DNA of 64,000 nucleotides, taken from positions 1 to 64,000 of the forward strand of contig JAURJU010000048.1 in the NCBI GenBank assembly GCA_030832085.1. Direction: 5' to 3'. Shown in pieces: positions 27,361 through 37,600 of this stretch. This DNA is from Chitinophagales bacterium (GTDB taxonomy: Bacteria; Bacteroidota; Bacteroidia; Chitinophagales; Chitinophagaceae). Position numbers and translations under genes: made by a program. Position 1 is the stretch's first letter. Each line of letters opens with the position of its first letter. Below the pieces are notes generated by a model, which was given only the letters and a program-made list of their open reading frames with translations, did not search any database and was not told the DNA's origin.

Positions 27361-28470
27361 ATGAACGAAGCGCAATTGTTGCACCATCTCGCACTTACTA
27401 TGGTTCCACAGATCGGGGATGTCCAGATTGGAATATTGCTCCAGCATTTTGAAGAGCCTGCTGCAGTATTTCGGGCTGGCAGAAAAGCATTGGAATCCAT
27501 CCCCGGTATTGGATCTGTTAGGGCTTCTGCCATCAGGAATTTCAGTTCTCGCCAAAGGGTTGAAAAGGAACTTGCATTTGTGCAGGACAACAAGATTGAA
27601 GTGTTGGTAAAGGGCCAAGAGGGTTATCCCCCCAAACTAGAGCACTGTTCGGATGCGCCACATGTATTGTTTTACAAGGGAACTGTTCCGCTGAAAAAAC
27701 AACGCATCATTAGCATTGTAGGAACAAGGTCGCCAACACCTTACGGCAAAGACCGTGTAGCGGAATTGATCTCGGCCTTGGCACTTTATGATCCCTTGGT
27801 TGTAAGCGGACTGGCCTATGGCATTGATACCCTTGCACACAAGGAAGCGATGAAGCATGATCTTGCTACAATAGGTGTACTGGGCCATGGACTTGACAAG
27901 ATCTATCCCCATGCCAACAGAGGACTTGCGGCGGATATGGTGCAGCATGGAGGACTTCTCACTGAGTTCATGCAGGGAACAAAACCAGAGAAACAAAACT
28001 TCCCCCGCCGAAACAGGATTGTTGCAGGTATGGCTGATGCGGTTATCGTTGTAGAAAGTGGAACAAAGGGAGGCAGCCTTATTACTGCTGATATTGCCAA
28101 CAGCTATAACAGGGATGTACTGGCGTATCCTGGTCGGGCAACAGACTTCAGCAGCATGGGATGCAACCGCCTGATTGGATCCAACAAGGCCAACCTCATG
28201 ACTTGTGGCCAAGACCTGATTGAGTTCATGAATTGGCAAGGTTGCAGCCCCAAAACACCATCCCTGCAAAAGGATTTGCTATCTGAACTCAATGAAGAGG
28301 AAAGGCAGATCATTTTGCTGATTGCTGAACATGAACCCTGCGCCATTGACCTGTTGACGGGCATTTCTTCTCTCAAGCCCAGCACCATTTCCAGCCTGCT
28401 GTTGTTGTTGGAAATGAAAGGCCTGGTGACCGTATTGCCCGGAAAATTGTACAGTGTTGCCCCCCTTTAG
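27361..28470 (+). CDS. dprA: DNA-processing protein DprA
   Basis: A 369-residue protein starting MNEAQLLHHLALTMVPQIGD. An N-terminal SAM/HhH-like region has the motif ALESIPGIGSVRASAI. The Rossmann core contains ISIVGTRSPTPYGKDR, VVSGLAYGIDTLAHKEAM, GLDKIYPHANR, FPRRNRIVAGMADAVIVVES and GGSLITADIANSYNRDV. A C-terminal winged helix follows. It loads RecA on incoming single-stranded DNA during transformation. The stop lies 30 bases before guaB. Confidence 0.97.
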   Translation: MNEAQLLHHLALTMVPQIGDVQIGILLQHFEEPAAVFRAGRKALESIPGIGSVRASAIRNFSSRQRVEKELAFVQDNKIEVLVKGQEGYPPKLEHCSDAPHVLFYKGTVPLKKQRIISIVGTRSPTPYGKDRVAELISALALYDPLVVSGLAYGIDTLAHKEAMKHDLATIGVLGHGLDKIYPHANRGLAADMVQHGGLLTEFMQGTKPEKQNFPRRNRIVAGMADAVIVVESGTKGGSLITADIANSYNRDVLAYPGRATDFSSMGCNRLIGSNKANLMTCGQDLIEFMNWQGCSPKTPSLQKDLLSELNEEERQIILLIAEHEPCAIDLLTGISSLKPSTISSLLLLLEMKGLVTVLPGKLYSVAPL

Positions 28471-28489
28471 GCATTTTTTAAATTTTTCG

Positions 28490-28497
28490 TATCTTCG
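28490..28497 (+). promoter_or_regulatory. near-consensus -7 box of guaB, 3 nt before ATG
   Basis: TATCTTCG-CAT-ATG. One base differs from TAnnTTTG. It sits in the 30-base gap between dprA and guaB and would give another leaderless message. Confidence 0.4.
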
Positions 28498-28500
28498 CAT

Positions 28501-29979
28501 ATGGCAACAAGAACACAACCATCCCCCAAATTCTTTGGCGAAGGGCTGACCTTCGATGACGTACTGCTCGTTCCTGCATATTCAGACGTATTGCCCAGAG
28601 AAGTCAACATTGCAACACACCTCACCAAAGACATTGTCCTGAACATCCCATTGCTGTCTGCAGCCATGGATACTGTAACAGAAGCAACACTTGCCATTGC
28701 ACTTGCCAGAGAGGGCGGCATTGGTATTTTGCACAAGAACATGGGCATAGAACAGCAGGCCGAACAGGTCAGGCGGGTAAAGAGAAGTGAGAGCGGCATG
28801 ATCATTGATCCTGTGGTTTTGCATGAGGATGCCACCATTGCAGATGCACTCCAATTGATGAAGGAAAACAAGATTGGGGGCATTCCGATAGTAAGTGCGT
28901 CTAACAAGCTTGTGGGTATATTGACCAACCGTGACCTGAGGTTTGAAACCAATAAAAAGAAAAAGGTCAGCGAGGTGATGACCAGGGAAAACCTGGTGAC
29001 TGCCCCTGAAGGGACAGACCTCAAGAAAGCAGAAAAAATCCTACAGAATTACAAGATAGAAAAGTTACCGGTGGTGGCCAGGAATGGTCAACTCAAGGGC
29101 CTGATTACGTACCGTGACATATTGCAATTGAAGAGCTACCCCAATGCTGTGAAAGATGAATTTGGAAGGTTGCGTGTAGGTGCTGCGTTGGGCATCACCA
29201 GGGACATGCTCGACAGGACAGCCGCTTTGCAGCAGATTGGAGTTGATGTGGTTTGTCTTGACAGTGCACATGGTCATACCAAAGGGGTGGTGGACGCCTT
29301 GAAACTCTTGAAAAAGAATTTCAGGAACCTTCGCATCATTGCAGGAAATGTAGCAACGGCTGCAGGTGCAAAAGCGTTGGCAACTGCTGGCGCGGATTGC
29401 GTGAAAGTGGGTATTGGTCCGGGTTCCATTTGTACCACCCGCATCGTTGCAGGTGCAGGTGTTCCACAGATCACGGCAATTCTTGAAGCGGCCTCGGCAC
29501 TCAAAAAAATGAATGTTCCCATCATTGCAGATGGTGGGATCCGTTATACGGGTGATTTCGTCAAAGCCCTTGCAGCCGGTGCATCCACAGTCATGATGGG
29601 CAGCGTGTTTGCAGGCGTTGAAGAAAGTCCTGGTGAAACCATTATCTATGAGGGAAGGAAGTTCAAGCAATACCGTGGAATGGGTTCAATTGGGGCCATG
29701 CAACAAGGAAGCAGTGACAGGTATTTCCAGGACGTTGAAGAGGGTATCAAAAAACTGGTCCCTGAAGGTATTGAGGGCAGGGTTCCCTTTAAAGGGAATT
29801 TGAGTGAAGTCATTACCCAGTATGTTGGAGGATTGAGGGCAGGCATGGGGTATTGTGGCGCTAAAAACATCCAAGAACTTCAGAAGGCCCAGTTCATCAG
29901 GATTACGCATGCAGGCATCCGGGAAAGCCATGCCCATGATGTTGCCATCACCAAAGAGGCGCCCAACTACAGCCGTTAA
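28501..29979 (+). CDS. guaB: IMP dehydrogenase
   Basis: A 492-residue enzyme of the usual length. [17 protein letters not shown] starts the barrel; two CBS domains (about 95-210) are inserted after [16 protein letters not shown]. The catalytic loop is [20 protein letters not shown] with the active Cys, followed by [10 protein letters not shown] and the flap region [12 protein letters not shown]. It oxidises IMP to XMP, the first committed step to GMP. Confidence 0.98.
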   Translation: MATRTQPSPKFFGEGLTFDDVLLVPAYSDVLPREVNIATHLTKDIVLNIPLLSAAMDTVTEATLAIALAREGGIGILHKNMGIEQQAEQVRRVKRSESGMIIDPVVLHEDATIADALQLMKENKIGGIPIVSASNKLVGILTNRDLRFETNKKKKVSEVMTRENLVTAPEGTDLKKAEKILQNYKIEKLPVVARNGQLKGLITYRDILQLKSYPNAVKDEFGRLRVGAALGITRDMLDRTAALQQIGVDVVCLDSAHGHTKGVVDALKLLKKNFRNLRIIAGNVATAAGAKALATAGADCVKVGIGPGSICTTRIVAGAGVPQITAILEAASALKKMNVPIIADGGIRYTGDFVKALAAGASTVMMGSVFAGVEESPGETIIYEGRKFKQYRGMGSIGAMQQGSSDRYFQDVEEGIKKLVPEGIEGRVPFKGNLSEVITQYVGGLRAGMGYCGAKNIQELQKAQFIRITHAGIRESHAHDVAITKEAPNYSR

Positions 29980-29988
29980 GCATTGGGA

Positions 29989-31224
29989 ATGATGGGGTTA
30001 AAAGTTCTTTGCATTGGGATGCTGATGTTTTTTATGTCAGGGTCTGTTGCGGCAAGCCAGGACAGCAGTCGCCTGCAGGTCAGCCTGATCACCTGTTCGC
30101 CTGGAGCTGAATTGTATTCGGTTTTTGGTCATACAGCACTGAGGATTTTCGATTCCACTGCAGGAACAGACATTGTATACAATTACGGAACCTTTGATTT
30201 TGACGATCCTGACTTCTATACCAAATTTGTCAGGGGTAAACTCATGTATTTCCTGAGCCAGCAAAGCTTTCCGGAATTTCTGTATGAATATGCTTATTTC
30301 AAAAGAGGTGTCAAGGAGCAGGTATTGCATTTTTCTGAAAAGGAAAAAAAGGAACTACAGCTTTTTCTTTTTGAAAACCTGAGGGATGAAAACAGGTTTT
30401 ATAAGTACGATTTTTTATACGACAATTGTGCAACCCGGCTAAGGGATATCATTTTTCGGACCAACAAGGCCAATGCCTTTGAACCTCCTCCTTTTGGAGA
30501 TCAGGGTTCAACTTTCCGGGATTATTTGCACAATTATCTCTCACGGGCTGAAATGCAATGGACAACCCTTGGGATAGACTTGCTGTTGGGAATTGGGGCG
30601 GACAAGAAGATGAGCACCGCAGCATCAATGTTTTTGCCCGACTATCTGGCCCAAGGCGCTGGTTTGGCCATGATTGGCCAGGGCAAGTTGGTTGAAAAGG
30701 AACATGTTCATTTGCCAGATGCACAACCAACACCTGTGTCGCTTCCTTTTTGGCAAACACCCTTGTTTTTCTTTTCATTTCTTTCCTTTTTGGTTGTCCT
30801 TCCATCTTTTTTGGGATCTCAAAAGCTGAAGGCATTTCAGTTGGTCATGGACAAGCTCATTTTCCTTGTTTCGGGAAGTTTGGGCCTGATACTGCTTTTC
30901 ATGTGGTTTGGAACAGATCACCTGAGTTTTGCAAACAACATGAATCTTTTTTGGGCAATGCCCTTGAACCTTGTGGCGGCATTTGCCATCGGTAAAGCGG
31001 GCAAGCTTTGGAAAATCTACTTTAAGACATACGCTGTATTGTTGCTGGTTTTGGGTGTACTGTTGATGCTCCAGCCCCACTTGATCAATGTTGCGTTGTA
31101 CCCGTTTATTGCGGTTCTTTCTTTTCGCGCTTGGTTGAATGCCCGAACTGAAAAAAATGTTAAAGGATTTGTCAGGCCAGATAGTTCTTCCGGAAATTTG
31201 GCATTTGAAGGAACAAAAGATTAA
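29989..31224 (+). CDS. DUF4105 membrane protein
   Basis: A 411-residue protein with signal peptide (GLKVLCIGMLMFFMSGSVAAS). The N-terminal DUF4105 region has SLITCSPGAELYSVFGHTAL and DFLYDNCATRLRDI. These His, Asp, Asn and Cys residues suggest a papain-like or NlpC-like hydrolase fold; that is inference. The C-terminal third has four or five transmembrane helices (TPLFFFSFLSFLVVLPSFLG onward). Function is unknown. It lies 9 bases after guaB and 42 bases before the PKD-repeat gene. Confidence 0.82.
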   Translation: MMGLKVLCIGMLMFFMSGSVAASQDSSRLQVSLITCSPGAELYSVFGHTALRIFDSTAGTDIVYNYGTFDFDDPDFYTKFVRGKLMYFLSQQSFPEFLYEYAYFKRGVKEQVLHFSEKEKKELQLFLFENLRDENRFYKYDFLYDNCATRLRDIIFRTNKANAFEPPPFGDQGSTFRDYLHNYLSRAEMQWTTLGIDLLLGIGADKKMSTAASMFLPDYLAQGAGLAMIGQGKLVEKEHVHLPDAQPTPVSLPFWQTPLFFFSFLSFLVVLPSFLGSQKLKAFQLVMDKLIFLVSGSLGLILLFMWFGTDHLSFANNMNLFWAMPLNLVAAFAIGKAGKLWKIYFKTYAVLLLVLGVLLMLQPHLINVALYPFIAVLSFRAWLNARTEKNVKGFVRPDSSSGNLAFEGTKD

Positions 31225-31266
31225 TTTTAAACAACGTCAAGCGAATACATTTTTCAAATCATTTTA

Positions 31267-33873
31267 GTGAAGAAGAGGGTCCTTGGTTTATTGTTTGTTT
31301 TGCTGTTTTTCATTTCGTTCTCTTCATTTGCAAAACATATTGCAGGTGGAGAGATGAGCTATGTATACCTGGGGCCATCCAATTCCGCCTCCAATACGGG
31401 TCGATACAGTGTAACCTTGAAATTGTACAGGGATTGCAATACTGATGGGGCTCAGTTGGATGCCAATGCTACCATTACCATTTACCAGACCGGGAGTTCC
31501 AGTTTTTTTGCAAATCGTAGCGTACCCCTGACTTCTAGGGCGACAGTAGCACTTTCCCGACCTGATCCCTGCATCAGCAATCCCCCAGTCATCTGTTATG
31601 ACGTGGGGTATTATACTTTTGAAATTGATTTGCCCTTTACCAGTTCAGGGTATACCATTTCCTATCAACGCTGCTGTCGGATTGACGGAATTTTCAACGT
31701 GGTTAATTCCCAAAATGCCGGTGTAACCTATACTGCAACAGTTCCTGGAACAAGCAGTGGTGCTTCAGCACCGGTCAACAGTTCACCTGTATTCAAGACA
31801 AGCGATACTGTTGTGATCTGTGCCAGGAATTATTTTTATTACGATTTCGGTGCAAGCGATGTAGACAATGATCAGTTGAGCTATCGGTTTGAAGAGGCAT
31901 ATCTTGGGGGCACCACACAGGGACCTGCGCCAACAGTCGCGAGCGCACCTCCATACAATTCCTTGAATTATAGTTTTGGATTCAGTCCGCAAATGCCATT
32001 GGGCTCCGGTGTTCAAATCAATGCTACAACAGGGATGATATCCGGTACTGCCCCTGTTGCCGGTATATATGTCATTACAGTTGCCGTCGTGGAAACAAGG
32101 GGTGGTCAGGTCATCAACGTGCACCGGAAGGACCTGCACCTTAAAGTTGCCGATTGCAGCATCGCTGCAGCAGACCTCGACCCCGTCAGCATTTCCTGCG
32201 ATGGCTTTACCCTTAATTTCAAGAACAATTCCACCAGCTCCCTGATCAAAACCTACGATTGGGATTTTGGTGTTGCTGCTTCATCAACCGACGTTTCAAC
32301 TTCTCCATCCCCTTCCTTTACTTTTCCTGCTGCTGGCGATTACACTGTGCGGCTGATCACCAACCTGAACGACCAATGTTCTGATACAGGCTACACGGTA
32401 GCAAAAGTTTACCCAGGTTTTACAACAGATTTCAGTGTGCAGGAAACCTGCAAGGGCGTCCCTTATGTTTTCCAGGACCTTTCAAGGACCGTTTATGGGT
32501 CCATCAACAAATGGAAATGGGATTTTGGCAATGCCAATGCCACAAATGATACAGCCAATACAGCTACAGCATCTTATGTTTTTGCCCAAACGGGCGTTTA
32601 TTCCGTATCATTGATCGTATCAAACAGTATAGGATGCACCGACACAGTCATGAAACAGGTTACAGTTTCTGATAAGCCAACCCTGACCTTGAACAAGGAT
32701 ACCTTGATTTGTAACATTGACACATTGCAACTCAACGCTTCCGGAACAGGTGTTCACAGTTGGTCTCCGAATTACAACATCAGCAATACGGGCATTTCGA
32801 ATCCTTTGGTGAGTCCTGATGTTCCGACGCGTTACACGGTAACGCTGACGCAATCTCCCGGCTGCATCAACAGTGCATCTGTTTTTGTGGATGTAAAGTC
32901 TTTTGTTACGTTGAAGGCTGGTAACGATACAACGATTTGTTTGGGTGACAGTGTTTTGCTTCGCCCCATGTCAGATGGTGTGAACTATTTGTGGTCACCT
33001 GCCGGATCGGTTTCCAATCCAACGGGGAAGAATGCATGGGCCAAGCCCACGCAGACCACGCGTTATTCAGTATTGTCAACGATTGGAAAGTGCCAAGCGA
33101 TGAGTGGATTTGTCATCACAACGGTTCCCTTTCCGAAGGCTTTTGCGGGATTGGATACATCGATTTGCTATGGCAGCCAGGTTCGGTTGCGCGCTACCGG
33201 CGGTTCGCGGTACATGTGGTACCCCGGCAATACCTTGAACGATCCGACGCGTCAGGACCCGATAGCGAGCCCACGGGACACCACAAGTTACATCGTTGGT
33301 GTTTATGAAGACAAGGGATGTCCGCGGCCAGCATACGATACGGTAAGGGTGAGTGTGGTACCGCGGGTGAAGGCTTTTGCGGGCAATGATACGGCCGTCG
33401 TGGTTGGCCAGCCCTTGCAAATGTTGGCCACTGGCGGATTGAAGTACAGTTGGAACCCTTCAGTTTTTTTGAACAATGGTTTGATTGCGGATCCTGTTGC
33501 GTTGTTGAATGATGATGTCAGCTTTGTTGTAAGGGTTTCAACCAAAGAGGGATGTTATGCGTTTGATACGGTGAGGGTGAAGGTGTACAAGACTCCTCCT
33601 GAGATATTTGTTCCCACGGCATTTACGCCCAATGAGGATGGGTTGAATGACAGGCTGATACCGATTCCTGTTGGGATTTCAAAGATGGTGTACTTCAAGG
33701 TGTACAACCGTTATGGTGAGCTGGTATTCAGTACGGAGGAGATTGGCAGGGGATGGAATGGTATGTACAAGGGCAGGGACCAGGGCAACGAATCCTTTGT
33801 ATGGCATGCATTGGGTGTAGACTACCTTGGCAATACAGTGTTTAGAAAAGGACAATCAACATTGATCAGATAA
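31267..33873 (+). CDS. secreted PKD/Ig-repeat protein with gliding-motility C-terminal domain
   Basis: An 868-residue T9SS cargo. The GTG start gives MKKRVLGLLFVLLFFISFSSFA, a signal peptide. After an N-terminal beta-rich region (about 25-300), two PKD domains (TYDWDFG, KWKWDFG) are followed by four related Ig-like repeats of roughly 75 residues with a GNDT/GLDT-[TS]-IC motif. The C-terminal domain FVPTAFTPNEDGLNDRL ... YNRYGELVFST ... GWNGMYKG is the gliding-motility-associated (CHU_C) type B T9SS signal. It is probably a surface adhesin. It stands 2 bases before the SDR gene. Confidence 0.88.
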   Translation: MKKRVLGLLFVLLFFISFSSFAKHIAGGEMSYVYLGPSNSASNTGRYSVTLKLYRDCNTDGAQLDANATITIYQTGSSSFFANRSVPLTSRATVALSRPDPCISNPPVICYDVGYYTFEIDLPFTSSGYTISYQRCCRIDGIFNVVNSQNAGVTYTATVPGTSSGASAPVNSSPVFKTSDTVVICARNYFYYDFGASDVDNDQLSYRFEEAYLGGTTQGPAPTVASAPPYNSLNYSFGFSPQMPLGSGVQINATTGMISGTAPVAGIYVITVAVVETRGGQVINVHRKDLHLKVADCSIAAADLDPVSISCDGFTLNFKNNSTSSLIKTYDWDFGVAASSTDVSTSPSPSFTFPAAGDYTVRLITNLNDQCSDTGYTVAKVYPGFTTDFSVQETCKGVPYVFQDLSRTVYGSINKWKWDFGNANATNDTANTATASYVFAQTGVYSVSLIVSNSIGCTDTVMKQVTVSDKPTLTLNKDTLICNIDTLQLNASGTGVHSWSPNYNISNTGISNPLVSPDVPTRYTVTLTQSPGCINSASVFVDVKSFVTLKAGNDTTICLGDSVLLRPMSDGVNYLWSPAGSVSNPTGKNAWAKPTQTTRYSVLSTIGKCQAMSGFVITTVPFPKAFAGLDTSICYGSQVRLRATGGSRYMWYPGNTLNDPTRQDPIASPRDTTSYIVGVYEDKGCPRPAYDTVRVSVVPRVKAFAGNDTAVVVGQPLQMLATGGLKYSWNPSVFLNNGLIADPVALLNDDVSFVVRVSTKEGCYAFDTVRVKVYKTPPEIFVPTAFTPNEDGLNDRLIPIPVGISKMVYFKVYNRYGELVFSTEEIGRGWNGMYKGRDQGNESFVWHALGVDYLGNTVFRKGQSTLIR

Positions 33874-33875
33874 AT

Positions 33876-34628
33876 ATGAGAAAAAAAGTACTTGTGACAG
33901 GTGCCAGTTCAGGTTTTGGCAAAGCCATTGCGGAAAAATTTGCAGCCACTGGCCATGACCTTGTCATTACCGGCAGAAGGGCAGAACGCTTGGAAGCATT
34001 TGCGGAAGCGTTGCGGCAATCGCACGGGGTCAATGTTGTGGTGAAGGTTTTTGATGTACAACAGCGGGATGCGGTGTTTGCGGCGCTTTACCAGGATCCT
34101 GCATTGGAAAATCTGGATGTTCTGGTGAACAATGCAGGATTGGCACTTGGAAGGGACCATTTTGATGAAGGGAATATCGATGATTGGGAAACCATGATCG
34201 ATACAAACCTGAAAGGATTGCTGTATGTCACCCGTGCTGTTCTTCCAAGCCTGATCAGCAATGGAAAAGGACATGTCATCAACATCGGTTCTACCGCTGG
34301 CAAGGAGGCATATGAAAAGGGCAATGTGTATTGTGCCACAAAAACCGGAGTGGACGCCATCAGCCAGTCTATGCGGATTGATTTGTTGAAACACCGCATA
34401 AAGGTGACGGTAGTACATCCGGGCGCAGCCGAAACTGAATTTTCAATGGTTCGTTTCAAGGGGGATGAAAAGACAGCCAAATCTGTTTATGAAGGGTATA
34501 AACCCCTCCAGGCAGAAGATGTAGCGGACACCGTTCATTATTGTGCAAACTTGCCCGAACATGTTTGCATCAACAGTGTTGTGATGACCTGCACCTCACA
34601 GGCCAACAGTTTCTATTTGTATAAGTAA
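33876..34628 (+). CDS. SDR family NAD(P)-dependent oxidoreductase (YdfG-like)
   Basis: A 250-residue short-chain dehydrogenase. The cofactor motif is VTGASSGFGKAIAEKFA with TGRRAERL, suggesting NADP. NNAGLALG follows, with Ser in GSTAGKEAYEKG and catalytic Tyr-Lys in YCATKTGVDAISQSM. It resembles YdfG/serine-3-dehydrogenase enzymes that act on 3-hydroxy acids; substrate not provable. It converges on sprA with 10 bases between stops. Confidence 0.9.
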   Translation: MRKKVLVTGASSGFGKAIAEKFAATGHDLVITGRRAERLEAFAEALRQSHGVNVVVKVFDVQQRDAVFAALYQDPALENLDVLVNNAGLALGRDHFDEGNIDDWETMIDTNLKGLLYVTRAVLPSLISNGKGHVINIGSTAGKEAYEKGNVYCATKTGVDAISQSMRIDLLKHRIKVTVVHPGAAETEFSMVRFKGDEKTAKSVYEGYKPLQAEDVADTVHYCANLPEHVCINSVVMTCTSQANSFYLYK

Positions 34629-34638
34629 GCGAGCTTTG

Positions 34639-37600
34639 TTATTGTGCCAACGAAATCCTGATTTGCACACCACCTCTTGTGTTGACCGATGGAGCAGAAT
34701 TGGAAACATATGGGTTCAATCTGCGTTGGTCAAAATACAATTGAATGTTTACCCTGTTGCTCAAAACATAGTCGATGGTGGGTCTTATGCTAACCACCCG
34801 CTGTCCGCCAGTTGCAAATGCATTGGATTGGTCAAGCCTTGAGTTTGAATTGATGTCGTCCCGCACACTGAAATCCAGTGCAAAAGTGATGTCATTGTCA
34901 AGCTTGTTGCTTGCGTCACCCTTTCCTATTTTTACCTTGAAAGGCAATGGGAAACCGCGTTTCCTCCAACGCATGCCAAAGGTGATTTCAGTGGAATGCA
35001 CTTCGCTCAATTGGAAATCCACCAGGCTCATGCTGAGCTGTCTTGATTTGCTGTATTCAAACCTCCCGGACAATTGACCCGGTGTAGAAAAATCAATGCC
35101 AATCAGCGGAGCGAACCGCTCAGAGATCAGCAAGTTGGGCACCAGGAAGTAGGGAATATAGTTTCCTGAAATGGTATCGATGAATGAGGGGAATCCATAC
35201 AACAAGGTATCTTGGAAAAGCAACGCAGAGTTAAAGCTGTTCATGCTTAACGTTGAATTGTACCCGTGCGTGAGGGTGAAATTGCTCAGGTATTGTTGCA
35301 AACTTTCTATCCTGCTCAAGCCGTTATAAGTTACTCTCCAGTTGGGTTTGGGCATGTAGCCCTTGAAGGGGTTTGTTTTGACGGATCCGGATGTTCCAGT
35401 GTTCAACAATGAAATTGCATTTGGGTCCTTGTTGGTATAGGCCGCCAGGAATGCCGGTACGATTACATCCTGTGCATACCTGCCATACCCTTTGTAGTAT
35501 CCGTCGGCTCCTGCGGTTTTGCTATACGGATTTTTCTCTCCCAGTCTTTTGGACAATACAAGCCTGTTGCTTTCAAATTTCTTGAATGTTTCGCTTGTAT
35601 TGTTGGGGTCAAATTTCGTGAACAGGGTTTGGAATGAAATGTAACTGATGCTGAATCCCCCGCCAGAATAGGGGTTCAGCGCATTGAACTTTCCGGTGCC
35701 TACGGTATCCTTGAAAAGTGTAGAATAGTTTTTTGAAAGATTCCTATCTAGGTTAAGGTCAATCAGGAAATCCCTGAACGGCTCCACTTGGGCTGTAACA
35801 TTGAGTTTCTGTTCATAGTTCTGCAGAAACAGGTTGTTGAGCATGGGGTCTCTTGTGATCAGTCCCTTTTTTGAAATGTCTTGAAGCCAGGCCTGGTTGG
35901 GTTGTTTGCCCATCGCAAAAGCCAGTCCAGGGGCCATGCTCCTGAAGTTCTGGCCAAAGAACCTTGTGCTGTCTGTATAGCCTGGAAGGAATGTAGTTCC
36001 TCCTTCATTGTAGGTAGCCCCAACCCGTTTGACTGCTGTAAGCACCCGGAGGGCGGATTTTGCAGCACCTGACAAATCAGAAGCTGCTTTCACCCGCTGT
36101 GGAACATTGAGCGCTGCTATCTTTTTTTCCAGTTTCTCAAGCGATAGCTTGTTCAAGCTGATCTCCTTTTCTGAAGGATTCTTCTTTTTCTTGAACCTTG
36201 CAGTCAACTTGCTGATTTTCTTTTTCAGCTTCCCAATTTTGAACTGGTTTTTTTTGCTGACTTCCTGCGTTTCTGCAGGTGCCGCATCCTGGGTATTGGT
36301 TTCATCAAGTTTTCTGAGTGTTTTTGATTTTGAATACAACTGTGTCATGTTGAATTCAGCTGTAGCCCCGTATTGGCCGCTGTTCTGGATGGTATTGCCT
36401 AGGCTGATGGCCAACCTGGAAGCCCCGACCCAATTGTAGCTGCTCCGGTAGGCCAAATTCAATGTTGTCCAATCCAGCAAGGGAATCATTGTGGTTGGAA
36501 GGTTGTAGGTGATGTCCGCACTTTGTGTGTAGATGGTATTCCTTCCGCCCTTCAGGAAATTCCTGACCAGCGAATCGCGTTTGTTTTTTGTATCTATTCT
36601 TCCAACGGGTTCATCAATTCTAGCGTTGTTCAATGCCTTGAAGTCAACATTCAATGATTTTGTAAGGTCCCAGCGCATGTTGTAATTCCTGTCCACCACA
36701 AAATACTTGTCATAGGTTTCCGGGATCTTGAATTTCCCTCCACCGATGTTTCGCGGACGAATGGCACCGAATTGCCTTCTGCTGTCCATCCTGATGCCAA
36801 TCAGCGAAGGCATGGGGTTGAAATTGACATTCCTGATAAAATCCAACCACGGCGTTGGTGCCTTGAAGAGTTTTTTGAATGGCTCAATGTATTTCGGCTG
36901 TCCGCTATAATTGTAACCAACTCCACCTTGGGTCTTGCTGACTTCATTGTTTTCAATCAGTGGATTGTGCTGTTTTGTTTCTGTAAAGGAGTAGCTGAAA
37001 TCAAAATTCGAAATGCTCCAGAGCCTTGGTTTCTTGTCCTGCTGTTGGGCAAAACGAACATTTGTAAAATTGAATGTTTTGATTCCAGTGAAATCAATTG
37101 CATCATTTCTGATGGAATCGCGTTTGCTCTTGTACAGGCTGAGCTTGTCTTTCAGGGTGATGTCCTTGTCGTACGGGTCATATTGCGGAGAACTCATCGT
37201 TTGTGAAAGGTTTGCGAAAAAAGGTATTTCAAGTCCCAGTTTTTTCGGAAGCAGTTTGCCCAGCTGCAGGTTGGTGGAAAGGTCAAATTGCTTCAGGTCA
37301 TCCCGGAACCTGTCATTCACCCTTTGCTCGAGCTGGCCAAATCCGATGGTATGGATGTTGGCGGACATTGACACTGTACCAAGGTCGGCCAGTTGTAGGT
37401 TCATTTGTCCTACAGCAGCCCATCCGCCTTTTTCATCAAGACCGGAGAGCCGGAGTTCGTTGATCCATACTTCGGCATTGACGGCCCTTCCACCTGTTGG
37501 ATCCTTGGGATTTTCCAACCCCGCCAGGATTCCCTTCACTTCTCCAAGGTTTGGATTTCCCATGATGGAGAATATTTTACCATTGATGGTCTTCCTGTAT

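Noticed and set aside
29065-29670. 201-aa minus-strand ORF
   Set aside because: Antisense shadow of guaB, rich in Cys/His/Thr as expected from reversed codons.
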